32,092 nucleotides of DNA, from NCBI GenBank assembly GCA_029959365.1, contig JASCOA010000030.1:1-32092 (forward strand), in the 5' to 3' direction. Every line of letters begins with the position of its first letter. Positions within the stretch are counted from its first letter, which is position 1. Shown in pieces: positions 9,292-17,279 of this stretch. The position numbers were made by a program, and so were the translations under genes. Source of the DNA: Microbacteriaceae bacterium PS02343. GTDB lineage: Bacteria > Actinomycetota > Actinomycetes > Actinomycetales > Microbacteriaceae. A model generated the notes under the pieces. The model did not search any database. It saw only the letters and a program-made list of their open reading frames with translations, and was not told the DNA's origin.

Positions 9292-9312
9292 CTTCGGTGG
9301 CAGCGTGGAGGC

Positions 9313-9918
9313 ATGCGCAAGTTGCTGCCGGCCGCCGCCGCCACGATGCTGACCCTGATGCTCGCCGGCTGCGCCGGCGCTGCCGAGCCCCAGCCGACCG
9401 TCTCCGGTCAGGCCACCGCTCCCCCGGCGGCCGCGCCGTCGACCCCCTCCGCGAGTCCGAGCGAGGACCCCGCCGAAGGCGAGCCGCCCCGCTGCCTCGC
9501 CGGCGACCTGACCGGCACGGCGGAGACGGATGAGGGCGGCGCCGCCGCCGGCTCCTTCGGCCTGCGCCTCGTGCTGGTCAACGACGGTGCGGACCCCTGC
9601 TACCTGCAGGGGTGGCCGGGCGTCTCCTTCGTCGGCGGCGGGGACGGCAGCCAGCTCGGCGCCGCGGCGACGCAGAACCGCACCGACCAGTACCCGAACG
9701 AGACGATCGTGATCGAGCCGGGGGCCTCGGCCTACGCCCCGCTCATGGTCGCCCAGGCGCTGAACTACTCCAACGCCGACTGCCAGCCGCGCGATGCCGA
9801 CGGCTTCCGCGTCTACCCGCCCGGCGACGAGGAGTCGCTGTTCATCGAGACGAGCGACCTCGTGGCCTGCTCGACCGACGTCGAGCTGCTCGACGTCGGC
9901 CCGATGCAGCAGGGCTGA
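9313..9918 (+). CDS. DUF4232-family lipoprotein
   Basis: A 201-residue predicted surface lipoprotein. The signal peptide MRKLLPAAAATMLTLMLAGC ends in lipobox LAGC with the lipidated Cys at residue 20. A Pro/Ser/Ala-rich linker follows to about residue 55. A DUF4232-like domain then begins with RCLAGDLTG and continues through FGLRLVLVNDGADPCYLQGWPGVSFV to a C-terminal Cys-containing strand. DUF4232 proteins are common actinobacterial exported proteins without a defined function. GGAGG precedes the ATG by only one base, which is tight; in-frame upstream TTG codons exist, but the signal peptide fits the ATG. Confidence 0.83.
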   Translation: MRKLLPAAAATMLTLMLAGCAGAAEPQPTVSGQATAPPAAAPSTPSASPSEDPAEGEPPRCLAGDLTGTAETDEGGAAAGSFGLRLVLVNDGADPCYLQGWPGVSFVGGGDGSQLGAAATQNRTDQYPNETIVIEPGASAYAPLMVAQALNYSNADCQPRDADGFRVYPPGDEESLFIETSDLVACSTDVELLDVGPMQQG

Positions 9919-9920
9919 CC

Positions 9921-9937
9921 GCAGTCGTCAGGACTGC
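9921..9937. terminator. Small hairpin between convergent genes
   Basis: GCAGTC (9921-9926), loop GTCAG, GACTGC (9932-9937): a perfect 6-bp stem covering the gap between the lipoprotein stop and the convergent GntR stop. It could act in both directions. No T tract is present. Confidence 0.4.
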
Positions 9938-10632
9938 TGCACCTCGTCGCTGACGATGGCGATGTGCGTGCGGACGAAGCGCTCGGCGCCCTCGGCGTCG
10001 CCCTCGGCGATCGCGCGAGCGGCGCCGAGATGCGCATCGAGGGTGCCGGCTGCGGGCACGGCCGGCGTGAGGCCCAGCCCGGTGCGTCCCACCAGGATCT
10101 CCCGCACCGGCCCGGCCAGCTCCGCGTAGAGCACGTTGCCGCTCGCCGCGAGCAGCAGGGTGTGGAACTCGATGTCGCTCCGGAGGTACTCCGGCCCGTC
10201 GCCGAGGCCCGCCTGACCGAGGCGATCGAGCTCGGTCGCGAGCCGCAGCAGCTCCGCGCGCTGCGCGGCGGTCGCGCGCTGCGCGGCCAGGCGGGCGGCG
10301 AGCGGCTCGATGCCCGCGCGCAGCTCCATGAGCTCGACGAGCTGACGCTGCCGCAGCGGCCCCGCGAGCGTCCATCGGATGGGCTCCGCACCGAGCGCAT
10401 GCCACGCGTCGCGGGGCTGCACGGTGATGCCGATCCGGCGGCGTGAGCGGAGCATCCCGAGCGACTCGAGCACGCGCACCGCCTCGCGGGCGGCCGTGCG
10501 GGAGACGCCGAAGTCCCGCTCGATGCCGGCGAGGGTGAGCACCGCTCCGACCGGGAGGACACCGGCGGCGATGCGGTGGCCGAGCGCGTCCAGGATCGAC
10601 TCGTGCACCCCCGGCGTCGTCGCCTCCGTCAT
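9928..10632 (-). CDS. GntR/FadR-family (FCD) regulator of the idonate/gluconate operon
   Basis: A 234-residue transcription factor. The N-terminal winged helix (HESILDALGHRIAAGVLPVGAVLTLAGIERDFGVSRTAAREAVRVLESLGML, about residues 10-60) is of the FadR subfamily. The remainder is an all-helical FCD effector domain with RSDIEFHTLLLAASGN and HLGAARAIAEGDAEGAERFVRTHI, which supply the Asp/His metal- and ligand-binding positions of this domain. It is divergent from gntP-idnO-idnD-gntK, and a GntR-like operator lies between them, so it probably senses gluconate, idonate or a phosphorylated product. ATG at 10632 was chosen because it begins just before the conserved domain; longer upstream frames enter the promoter region. 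Confidence 0.88.
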   Translation of the reverse strand: MTEATTPGVHESILDALGHRIAAGVLPVGAVLTLAGIERDFGVSRTAAREAVRVLESLGMLRSRRRIGITVQPRDAWHALGAEPIRWTLAGPLRQRQLVELMELRAGIEPLAARLAAQRATAAQRAELLRLATELDRLGQAGLGDGPEYLRSDIEFHTLLLAASGNVLYAELAGPVREILVGRTGLGLTPAVPAAGTLDAHLGAARAIAEGDAEGAERFVRTHIAIVSDEVQQS

Positions 10633-10678
10633 GTCCCCGCCATCGTGATCGTCGCGCCTCCGTCGGCGCCGGTCTTGC

Positions 10679-10693
10679 AAAAGTACTACCTTT
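10679..10693. promoter_or_regulatory. Candidate FadR/GntR operator
   Basis: AAAAGTACTACCTTT is an AT-rich interruption in otherwise GC-rich DNA. AAAGTA and TACCTTT give a near-symmetric pattern like the GTA-N-TAC core of FadR-subfamily operators. It lies between the divergent regulator and gntP genes. The neighbouring bases show no convincing -35/-10 pair by eye. Confidence 0.5.
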
Positions 10694-10806
10694 CGTGCCA
10701 CGCTGCGTCTGCCCCCTGGCGCGGAAGCGGAGGAACACGGCGACGAGCATCCTCGCTCCGCCGTCGACCGCATCCATCTCGGACGTATTCAACGGAGAAG
10801 GTCGAC

Positions 10807-12198
10807 ATGGACGATTGGACGCAGACACTGGGGGCCGGACCGCTCCTGGCCATCGCAGCGGGAGCGATCGCGCTGATCCTGGTGCTGGTCATCGTCTTCA
10901 AGCTGCACGCCTTCCTGACGCTCGTCATCGTCTCCGCGCTGACGGCAGTCGTGACGGGCATCCCGACCGGCGAGATCGCCGACGTGCTCATCACGAGCTT
11001 CGGCGGCACGCTCGGCTCGGTGGCGCTGCTCGTCGGGCTCGGCGCGATGCTCGGCAGGCTCGTCGAGTCCTCCGGCGGCGCCAGGGTGCTCGCCGATCGC
11101 ATGGTCGACGTCTTCGGCGAGAAGCGGGCGCCCTTCGCCCTCGGCATCGCCTCGCTCATCATGGGCTTCCCGATCTTCTTCGACGCCGGCCTCATCGTGA
11201 TGCTGCCGATCGTCTTCGCCGTCGCCCGCCGCATGGGCGGCAAGGCGATGCTGCTCTACGGCATCAGCGCGGCGGGCGCCTTCTCGGTGATGCACGTCTT
11301 CCTGCCGCCGCACCCCGGCCCCGTCTCGGCGACCGAGCTGCTCGGCGCCGACCTCGGCGTGGTCATGCTGGCCGGCCTCGTCATCGTCTTCCCGCTCTGG
11401 TACGTCTCCGGCTACCTCTGGGCCAAGTTCGTCAACAAGCGGATCCCGCTGCCGGTCCTCTCGCTCTTCGGCGATGAGAAGGACGACGTGCAGGCCGGCA
11501 ACCCGCCGAAGGCCGGCACGGTCATCGCGATCCTCGCGGTACCGCTGGTCCTCATCCTGCTCAACACCGGACTCACCTCCTTCGGCTCGGTCGGCATCGT
11601 CGACCCCGATGCCCTCTGGGTGCAGGCGCTCGTGCTCGTCGGCACGAGCGGCATCGCGCTGCTCATCGCGGTCATCGTCGCCGCGGTCGTGCTCGGCCGC
11701 GCTCGCGGCGTCAGCGGCACCGCCCTCGAGAAGGTGCTCGAGAGCGCGCTCGGCCCCATCTGCTCGGTCGTGCTCATCACGGGCGCCGGTGGCATGTTCG
11801 GCGGCGTGCTGCGCACCTCCGGCATCGGCGACGCCCTCGCCGACGTGCTCGGCGACCTCGGCCTGCCGCTCATCGTCGCCGCCTGGGTCATCGCCGCCAT
11901 CCTGCGCCTCGCCCAGGGCTCGGCCACCGTCGCCCTCGTCACCGCGGCCGGCCTCATCGCCCCCGCCGTCGCCCTGGCCGACTTCAACCCGATCCAGCTC
12001 GCAGCCGTCGTGCTCGCCACGGCCGCCGGCTCGGTCTTCGCCGGTCACGTCAACGACTCCGGGTTCTGGCTGGTCGGCCGGCTCATGGGCATGGACGTCA
12101 AGACCACCCTGCGGGTCTGGACCGTGCAGCAGGCCATCGAGTCGGTGCTCGGCTTCGCTGCCGCCCTGCTCGTGTTCGGCGTCGGCGCCCTGCTCTGA
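10807..12198 (+). CDS. gntP: GntP-family gluconate/idonate permease
   Basis: A 463-residue polytopic membrane transporter of the GntP family, which imports gluconate, L-idonate or related sugar acids with protons. Family features include the N-terminal LVIVFKLHAFLTLVIVSALTAVVTGIP, the central IMGFPIFFDAGLIVMLPIVFAVAR with the conserved FPIFFDxG stretch, HVFLPPHPGPVSATELLGADLG, and the C-terminal RLAQGSATVALVTAAGLIAP and GHVNDSGFWLVGRLMGM. The length is usual for the family. GGAGAAGG lies five bases before the ATG. It is the first gene of the four-gene sugar-acid operon. Context with idnO and idnD makes idonate (IdnT-like) as plausible a substrate as gluconate. Confidence 0.92.
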   Translation: MDDWTQTLGAGPLLAIAAGAIALILVLVIVFKLHAFLTLVIVSALTAVVTGIPTGEIADVLITSFGGTLGSVALLVGLGAMLGRLVESSGGARVLADRMVDVFGEKRAPFALGIASLIMGFPIFFDAGLIVMLPIVFAVARRMGGKAMLLYGISAAGAFSVMHVFLPPHPGPVSATELLGADLGVVMLAGLVIVFPLWYVSGYLWAKFVNKRIPLPVLSLFGDEKDDVQAGNPPKAGTVIAILAVPLVLILLNTGLTSFGSVGIVDPDALWVQALVLVGTSGIALLIAVIVAAVVLGRARGVSGTALEKVLESALGPICSVVLITGAGGMFGGVLRTSGIGDALADVLGDLGLPLIVAAWVIAAILRLAQGSATVALVTAAGLIAPAVALADFNPIQLAAVVLATAAGSVFAGHVNDSGFWLVGRLMGMDVKTTLRVWTVQQAIESVLGFAAALLVFGVGALL

Positions 12199-12224
12199 CC
12201 CGACCGCATCGAAGGAGCACCACC

Positions 12225-12992
12225 ATGTCGGATCTGTTCGACCTCACCGGGCGCCTCGCGCTCGTCACCGGCTCGTCGCGCGGTCTCGGGCAGTCGCTCG
12301 CGATCGCCCTGGCGGAGGCCGGAGCACGGCTCATCGTGCACGGCCGCGACGCGGCGGCGCTCGAGGGCACGCGAGACGCCATCGAGCACTCCACCGGCTC
12401 CCGCCCGGCCGCGGCGCTCTTCGACGTCACCGACGCGGGCGCCGTCGAGGCGGCGATCGCATCGATCGTCGAGGAGCACGGCGTGCCCGACATCCTGGTC
12501 AACAACGCCGGCGTGCAGCGCCGTGCGCCGTTCACCGAGTTCCCGGTGGAGGACTGGGACGCCGTGATGGCGACGAACCTGTCGAGCGTCTTCTACGTCT
12601 CGCGCTTCGTCGCCCCCGGCATGGTCGAGCGCGGCTCGGGCAAGATCGTCAACATCGCGAGCGTGCAGTCGATGCTCGCCCGTCAGACGATCGCGCCCTA
12701 CTCGGCGAGCAAGGGCGGCGTGGCGCAGCTGAGCCGCGGCATGGCCGCCGACCTCGCCCGGCACAACGTGCAGGTCAACACGCTCTCGCCCGGCTACTTC
12801 GCCACCGAGATGAACAGCGCGCTCTGGCAGGACGAGGCCTTCGACACCTGGCTCAAGCAGCGCACCCCCGCGCAGCGCTGGGGTCGGGTCGACGAGCTGC
12901 GCGGCACGCTGGTCTACCTCGCCTCAGGGGCGAGCGACTTCGTGTCGGGGCAGAACATCTTCGTCGACGGCGGCATGACGAGCGTCGTCTGA
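12225..12992 (+). CDS. idnO: Gluconate 5-dehydrogenase (5-ketogluconate reductase)
   Basis: A 255-residue short-chain dehydrogenase/reductase. The Rossmann glycine motif TGSSRGLG (residues 15-22), NNAGVQRRAPFTEFP, the catalytic Ser in NIASVQSM and the YSASK tetrad are all present, and the C-terminal FVSGQNIFVDGG is typical. The NNAG(I/V)QRR-PFTEFP stretch is distinctive of IdnO-type gluconate 5-dehydrogenases, which interconvert 5-keto-D-gluconate and D-gluconate with NAD(P)H. It follows gntP by 26 bases with GAAGGAG before the ATG, and idnD follows 16 bases later. Together these genes convert L-idonate to gluconate. A different sugar-acid SDR specificity is possible but less likely in this context. 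Confidence 0.88.
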   Translation: MSDLFDLTGRLALVTGSSRGLGQSLAIALAEAGARLIVHGRDAAALEGTRDAIEHSTGSRPAAALFDVTDAGAVEAAIASIVEEHGVPDILVNNAGVQRRAPFTEFPVEDWDAVMATNLSSVFYVSRFVAPGMVERGSGKIVNIASVQSMLARQTIAPYSASKGGVAQLSRGMAADLARHNVQVNTLSPGYFATEMNSALWQDEAFDTWLKQRTPAQRWGRVDELRGTLVYLASGASDFVSGQNIFVDGGMTSVV

Positions 12993-13008
12993 GACACGGG
13001 AGCACCGC

Positions 13009-14022
13009 ATGAGGACCATCCAGATCGACGGCAAGCTGGCACTCGCCGAGCGCGAGGCGCCCACCCCTGAGCCCGGCACCGGCGAGGTGCGCATCCGCGT
13101 CGACTACGTCGGCATCTGCGGCTCCGACCTGCACTACTACTTCGAGGGCGCGAACGGCGCCTTCGTCGTGGAGGAGCCGCTCGCGCCCGGCCACGAGCTC
13201 TCCGGCCGGGTGGACCAGGATCCGAGCGGACGCCTCGCGGCGGGCACGCCCGTCACCGTGCACCCGGCGCGCTTCGGCGCCTCGGAGCCCGGCATCGAGG
13301 ACGCCCCGCACCTGTGGCCCGGCGGCTCGTACCTCGGCAGCGCCTCCACGCATCCGCACACGCAGGGCGCCATGAGCGAGTACCTGGTGGTCGACGCCGG
13401 CATGGTGCGCGTGCTGCCGGAGGGGCTCCCGCTGGACCGGGCCGCCCTCGCCGAGCCGCTGGCCGTCGCCCTGCACGGCGTGACGCGCGCCGGCGACGTG
13501 ACCGGCGCATCCGTCCTCGTCTCGGGCGCCGGCCCCATCGGCCTGCTGGCCGCGGCCGCCGCCAAGGCCCGAGGCGCCGCACGGGTCACCGTCGTCGACC
13601 TGCTGCCCGAGCCCCTCGTACGCGCCCTCGCGGTCGGCGCCGACGAGACCCTGCGCATCGGCGTCGACGAGGTGCCCGCCGGCGCCTTCGACGTGGTGCT
13701 CGAGTGCTCGGGCGCCGCCCCGGCGGTCAGCTCGGCCTTCGTGGCCGCCCGCCGCCGCGGCGTCGTCGCGCAGATCGGCATGATGCCCGACCAGCCCCGG
13801 CCCATCAACCTCGCCCCGGCGATCGCCAAGGAGCTGACGGTGCTCGGCGTCTTCCGCTTCAAGGACGAGATCGACGAGGCCGTGCGCCTCCTCGCGACCA
13901 CCCCGGCGCTCGGTGCCGTGATCACCCACGTCATCGACGCGGGCGACGCGGAACGGGCCTTCGAGATCGCCAAGGACTCCGCGATCAGCGGCAAAGTGCT
14001 CGTGTCGACGTGGCGCGACTGA
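13009..14022 (+). CDS. idnD: L-idonate 5-dehydrogenase-like MDR oxidoreductase
   Basis: A 337-residue medium-chain (zinc-type) dehydrogenase. The N-terminal catalytic domain has YVGICGSDLHYYFEG with zinc ligand Cys37 and APGHE with His62-Glu63. The nucleotide-binding motif is GAGPIGLLAA, and the ending GKVLVSTW is typical of IdnD and sorbitol-dehydrogenase relatives. The ICGSDLHYY-G--GAFVV pattern matches L-idonate 5-dehydrogenase, which oxidises L-idonate to 5-ketogluconate. Unusually, the four-cysteine structural-zinc lobe is absent: the equivalent segment (about residues 84-117, HPARFGASEPGIEDAPHLWP) contains no Cys. CGGGAG lies before the ATG. It sits between idnO and the kinase in the operon. 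Confidence 0.83.
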   Translation: MRTIQIDGKLALAEREAPTPEPGTGEVRIRVDYVGICGSDLHYYFEGANGAFVVEEPLAPGHELSGRVDQDPSGRLAAGTPVTVHPARFGASEPGIEDAPHLWPGGSYLGSASTHPHTQGAMSEYLVVDAGMVRVLPEGLPLDRAALAEPLAVALHGVTRAGDVTGASVLVSGAGPIGLLAAAAAKARGAARVTVVDLLPEPLVRALAVGADETLRIGVDEVPAGAFDVVLECSGAAPAVSSAFVAARRRGVVAQIGMMPDQPRPINLAPAIAKELTVLGVFRFKDEIDEAVRLLATTPALGAVITHVIDAGDAERAFEIAKDSAISGKVLVSTWRD

Positions 14023-14036
14023 CCGAGGGAATCAGC

Positions 14037-15669
14037 ATGGGCAGCACTGACAAGGTCGTCATCGGACTCGATCTCGGCACCACGAGCACGAAGGCCGTGG
14101 CCTTCACCACCGCCGGCGAGCAGGTCGCCACCGCCTCGCACGGCTACCCGCTCGACACCCCGCACCCCGGCCACGCGGTGCAGGACCCGCAGGCGATCCT
14201 CGCCGCCGCGGTCAGCGCCGTGCGCGACGTCGTCGCCGAGCTCGGCGCCGAGCGCGTCGCGGGCATCTCGTTCTCCTCGGCCATGCACAGCCTGCTCGGC
14301 CTCGACGCCGAGTTCGCACCGGTCACCTCGGTCATCACCTGGGGCGACACCCGCGCCCGCAGCCAGGCGGAGCAGCTGCGGCAGACGACCGGCGCCCTGG
14401 AGCTGCACCGGCGCACGGGCACGCCGATCCACCCGATGTCCCCGCTCGTGAAGCTCATGTGGTTCCGCGACGTCGAGCCGAAGATCCACGAGGGCGTGGC
14501 CTTCTGGGTGGGCATCAAGGACTTCGTGCTGCTGCACCTCACCGGCGCGCTCGTCGTCGACCACTCCCTGGCCAGCGGCAGCGGCCTCATGGACATCCAC
14601 CGCCTCGCGTGGGACGACGAGGCGCTGCAGCTCGCCGGGGTCACCCCCGAGCAGCTGCCCGAGCTCGTGCGCACCCGCCACGTGCTCGACGGCCTCACCG
14701 AGGAGGCGGCGGCCGCGACCGGTCTGCCGCGCAGCACGCCCGTCGGGGCCGGCGCCGGGGGCGGCCCCCCGCGCCCCCCCGGCGGGGGGGGGGGCGCCCC
14801 GGGGCGGCCCGCCCCCCCCCCCGGGGGGCGCGGGCGCGGGCCACGGACCGCTCGCGAACCTCGGCGTCGGAGCGGTCGAGCCCGGGGTCGCCGCGTGCTC
14901 GATCGGCACGAGCGGAGCCCTGCGCGTTGCCGTCGAGCGACCGGCCGTCGACCCCCAGGGCGGCGTGTTCTGCTACGCGCTCACCGAGGACCGCTGGATC
15001 GTCGGCGGCGCCATCAACAACGGCGGCGCCACGCTGGACTGGGTGCGCGAGCAGGTCGCGCCCGAGCTCGGGGAGGACAGCGCACCCGAGCTGCTGGCGC
15101 TCGCCGCCCGCGCTCAGCCCGGCTCCGGCGGGCTCATCATGCTGCCGTACCTGCTCAGCGAGCGGGCGCCGCACTGGAGCGCGCTGCCGACCGGCGCCTA
15201 CATCGGCCTCACCCGCGGGCACTCGCGCGAGCACCTGATCCGCGCTGCCGTGGAGGGCGTCTGCCTGCAGCTCGCCGTCGTGCTGCAGTCGATGCGGGCC
15301 GCAGGGCTCGACGTGCGGCACGTGCGGGCCACCGGCGGCGTCACGAAGAGCGACCTCTGGCGCGACGTGCTCGCCGCAGCGCTCGGCATGCCCGTCGAGT
15401 TCGCGGAGGGCCAGGAGGGCTCGGGCTACGGCGCCGCCATCCTCGGCATGGACGCGCTCGGGCTCATCGACTCGATCGACGTCGTCGCCGACCAGATCCC
15501 GGTCGACGAGACCGTTCGGCCCGACCCGCGGGCCTCGGCCGTCTACGCCCAACTGCAGCCGGCGTTCGCGCAGCTGTACCACGCGCTCGTGCCGACCTTC
15601 CAGACGCTGCGGCGCATGGGCCCGTCGCTGCCGATCGAGCTCACGGGCGGTACCGCCCCGACGGCATGA
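14037..15669 (+). CDS. gntK: FGGY-family gluconokinase, frame broken by a G/C-only block
   Basis: Phosphorylates D-gluconate to 6-phosphogluconate, the last step of the operon. The first part (ATG 14037 to about 14750) reads GLDLGTTSTKAVAFTTAG, ITWGDTRARSQAEQL and HPMSPLVKLMWF, typical FGGY gluconokinase blocks. From about 14840 the homology continues in another frame: GPLANLGVGAVEPG, ACSIGTSGALRV, then LPYLLSERAPHW, RATGGVTKSDLWRDV and EGSGYGAAILG, ending at TGA 15667-15669. Between them lies a G/C-only run (14744-14842) that replaces only a few expected residues and shifts the frame. If that run is an assembly artefact, the native enzyme would be near 515 residues, a normal size. If real, the gene is a pseudogene. 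Confidence 0.82.
14744..14842. other. 99-base G/C-only block inside gluconokinase
   Basis: This run contains no A or T and is built of homopolymer tracts of C and G. It interrupts a conserved kinase segment: TPV precedes it and GPLANLGVGA follows in a different frame. Its texture matches the first and last bases of the window and nothing else in it. It is most likely a sequencing or gap-closing artefact, or a mis-joined low-coverage region. Confidence 0.7.
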
Positions 15670-15681
15670 GCGCGTCGGGCG

Positions 15682-16350
15682 TCACTCGCAGCCGATCCCG
15701 TCGCCGTCACGGTCGAGGTGCCGGCCGTAGCCGGGGTCGCCCGACCTGACCGGGGCGGCACCGGCGTCTCGGGCCGCAGTGCAGTTCGCGTAGGACACCG
15801 CCGGAGCCGGAGCCGGCGCTGCGGGCTGCGAGCTCTGCACCGGGGCCGGAGCGGACTGCCGCGAGCCCGACGATGCCGTCTCCCGCGCCTGCACCGCGGT
15901 CTCGCGGTTCTGCACGTCCGTCTCGCGCTGCTGCAACGTGCCCTCGCGGTCGTCCGCAGCGGTCTCGCGCTCCACCATCGCGGCCTCGGCGGCGAGCACC
16001 GCCTCCTGCTGCTCGGCGAGCTCGCTCACCTCCTCGGCGAGCGATTCCAGCTCCTTCTCGAGCGCTGCGGACTCGCGCGCGAGATCCGCGGAGGCGTCCT
16101 CCGCGACCACGAGCTCCTCGGCGACCGCGAGATACTCGTCGCTCGTGGTGGGGTCGCCTCCGGCACCGCCGATGGCGACGCCCACGAGCAGGGCGCCCGC
16201 GCCGATGGCGATCACGAACGGCAGCCGCACGGTGCGGCGTCGACGCTCCTGCACCTTCGGCTTGACCTGCTCGGTCCACGCCTCCCCGTCCCAGAAGCGC
16301 TCCTGCCCCGGAACGGTGACGTCGTCGTACCAACCTGCCAGCGCGGCCAT
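15682..16350 (-). CDS. DUF2510/Excalibur surface protein with coiled coil
   Basis: About 222 residues. An N-terminal DUF2510 motif (AGWYDDVTVPGQERFWDGEAWTEQ) is followed by a basic stretch and one transmembrane helix (FVIAIGAGALLVGVAIGGAGG). Next is an Ala/Glu-rich coiled coil of about 80 residues with repeated R-E-T-A/D units, then a Pro/Ala/Ser linker. The C-terminal Excalibur domain (YANCTAARDAGAAPV, then DRDGDGIGCE) is a probable calcium-binding site with the DxDxDG pattern. The outer part probably lies in the cell envelope. The ATG at 16350 is preferred because GGGGGA lies five bases upstream; ATG at 16356 is two codons longer. The precise role is unknown. Confidence 0.82.
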   Translation of the reverse strand: MAALAGWYDDVTVPGQERFWDGEAWTEQVKPKVQERRRRTVRLPFVIAIGAGALLVGVAIGGAGGDPTTSDEYLAVAEELVVAEDASADLARESAALEKELESLAEEVSELAEQQEAVLAAEAAMVERETAADDREGTLQQRETDVQNRETAVQARETASSGSRQSAPAPVQSSQPAAPAPAPAVSYANCTAARDAGAAPVRSGDPGYGRHLDRDGDGIGCE

Positions 16351-16409
16351 CCGCATCCCCCATGCTCGATTCCGCGATCACGCTACGGAACGGCCGGCGC
16401 CGCGGACAT

Positions 16410-16442
16410 CCCCGCTTCGGGGGAGCCCGGGTGGAACCACCC
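16410..16442 (-). terminator. Tandem hairpins after the diiron/reductase operon
   Basis: GGGTGG-AA-CCACCC (16429-16442) and CCCCG-CTT-CGGGG (16410-16422) follow the stop codon at 16451 on the minus strand. They are short GC-rich stems without a clear T tract. They probably mark the 3' end of the three-gene operon before the Excalibur gene on the same strand. Confidence 0.45.
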
Positions 16443-16450
16443 AGCGGCGG

Positions 16451-17248
16451 CTACGCCGCGACGACCCCGCGCTTGCGCAGCGAGTCGCCCACGATCGAGA
16501 GCCCCTCCATGCCGGGCAGCTTCGCGATGTTCGCGTCGATGCGGGCGATCTCCTTGACGCCCTCCTCCGAGCCGAAGAGGTGGCCCATCACGTGCTTCAC
16601 GTCCTCGTCGGAGCTGATCGACGAGCCCACGGGGCCCCAGGCCTTCGAGAGGGCGAGGCGGGTGAGCTTCTGGGCGACCTTGCTCTTGGCGAGCCGCTCG
16701 CGGGCCTGCGAGGCGTAGAAGGCCACGTGCCGGGTCTCCTGCTGCGCGATGCGCTTGAGCAGCGGTGAGAGCGCGGGGTGGTCCTCGAGCTTCGCGAGCC
16801 GGCGGTAGGCGGCCACGGCGCTCCACTCGTTGGCGGCACCCCAGCTCATGTGCACGGCCACGAAGTCCTCGCCCACGACGTTGCCGAGGATCGACTGCTT
16901 CAGGGGCGCGATCTTGTCGCGCCAGCCGAGCTTGAGGCGCGTCGCCTTGAGCTGGTCGAAGTCGACGGTGATGCCGTGCATGCCCAGCACCGCGGCGAGG
17001 GCCTCACCGTGCCAGAACTCCTCGCGGTTCCACATCGTCATGAACGCGCTGATGTCGCGCTCCTTGTGCGACGGCGTCACGAGCAGATCGCGCAGGTAGC
17101 AGACCGTGTGGTACTCCACGTCGCACATGTAGCGCAGGCTGCGCAGGGTCTGCTCCGGCAGCGGATGCGTCTTGAACGCCTCGAAGTCCAGATCGTCCCA
17201 GCCCACACCCTCGCTGGTCTCGGTGTACTGGTCGATGTCGAATGCCAT
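16451..17248 (-). CDS. Ferritin-like diiron protein with intact ligand set
   Basis: A 265-residue helical protein with the full ligand pattern of a carboxylate-bridged diiron four-helix bundle: Glu45 (VEYHT), Glu77-x-x-His80 (EEFWHGEA), Glu141 (ANEWSAV) and Glu171-x-x-His174 (QQETRHVAF). Such proteins activate oxygen for desaturation, oxygenation or aldehyde deformylation, or store iron. The spacing of the six ligands resembles cyanobacterial aldehyde-deformylating oxygenase and acyl desaturases. There is no signal peptide or membrane span. It is the last gene of an operon after a paralogue with defective ligands and a fatty acyl reductase, 31 bases behind the latter, with AAGGA about ten bases before the ATG. 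I infer a role in oxidising a fatty aldehyde, alcohol or ether lipid; this is unproven. Confidence 0.8.
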   Translation of the reverse strand: MAFDIDQYTETSEGVGWDDLDFEAFKTHPLPEQTLRSLRYMCDVEYHTVCYLRDLLVTPSHKERDISAFMTMWNREEFWHGEALAAVLGMHGITVDFDQLKATRLKLGWRDKIAPLKQSILGNVVGEDFVAVHMSWGAANEWSAVAAYRRLAKLEDHPALSPLLKRIAQQETRHVAFYASQARERLAKSKVAQKLTRLALSKAWGPVGSSISSDEDVKHVMGHLFGSEEGVKEIARIDANIAKLPGMEGLSIVGDSLRKRGVVAA

Positions 17249-17279
17249 GCGTGTGGTGTCCTTCGGGCGTGCGAACGGG

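Noticed and set aside
15861-16090. DNA repeats in the Excalibur gene
   Set aside because: The repeated triplets reflect the R-E-T/A coiled-coil protein sequence rather than an independent DNA repeat.
16357-16450. Site-specific integration site or tRNA remnant next to the ether-lipid locus
   Set aside because: Only short hairpins are present; no tRNA 3' end, direct repeat or integrase is visible, so horizontal transfer cannot be claimed.
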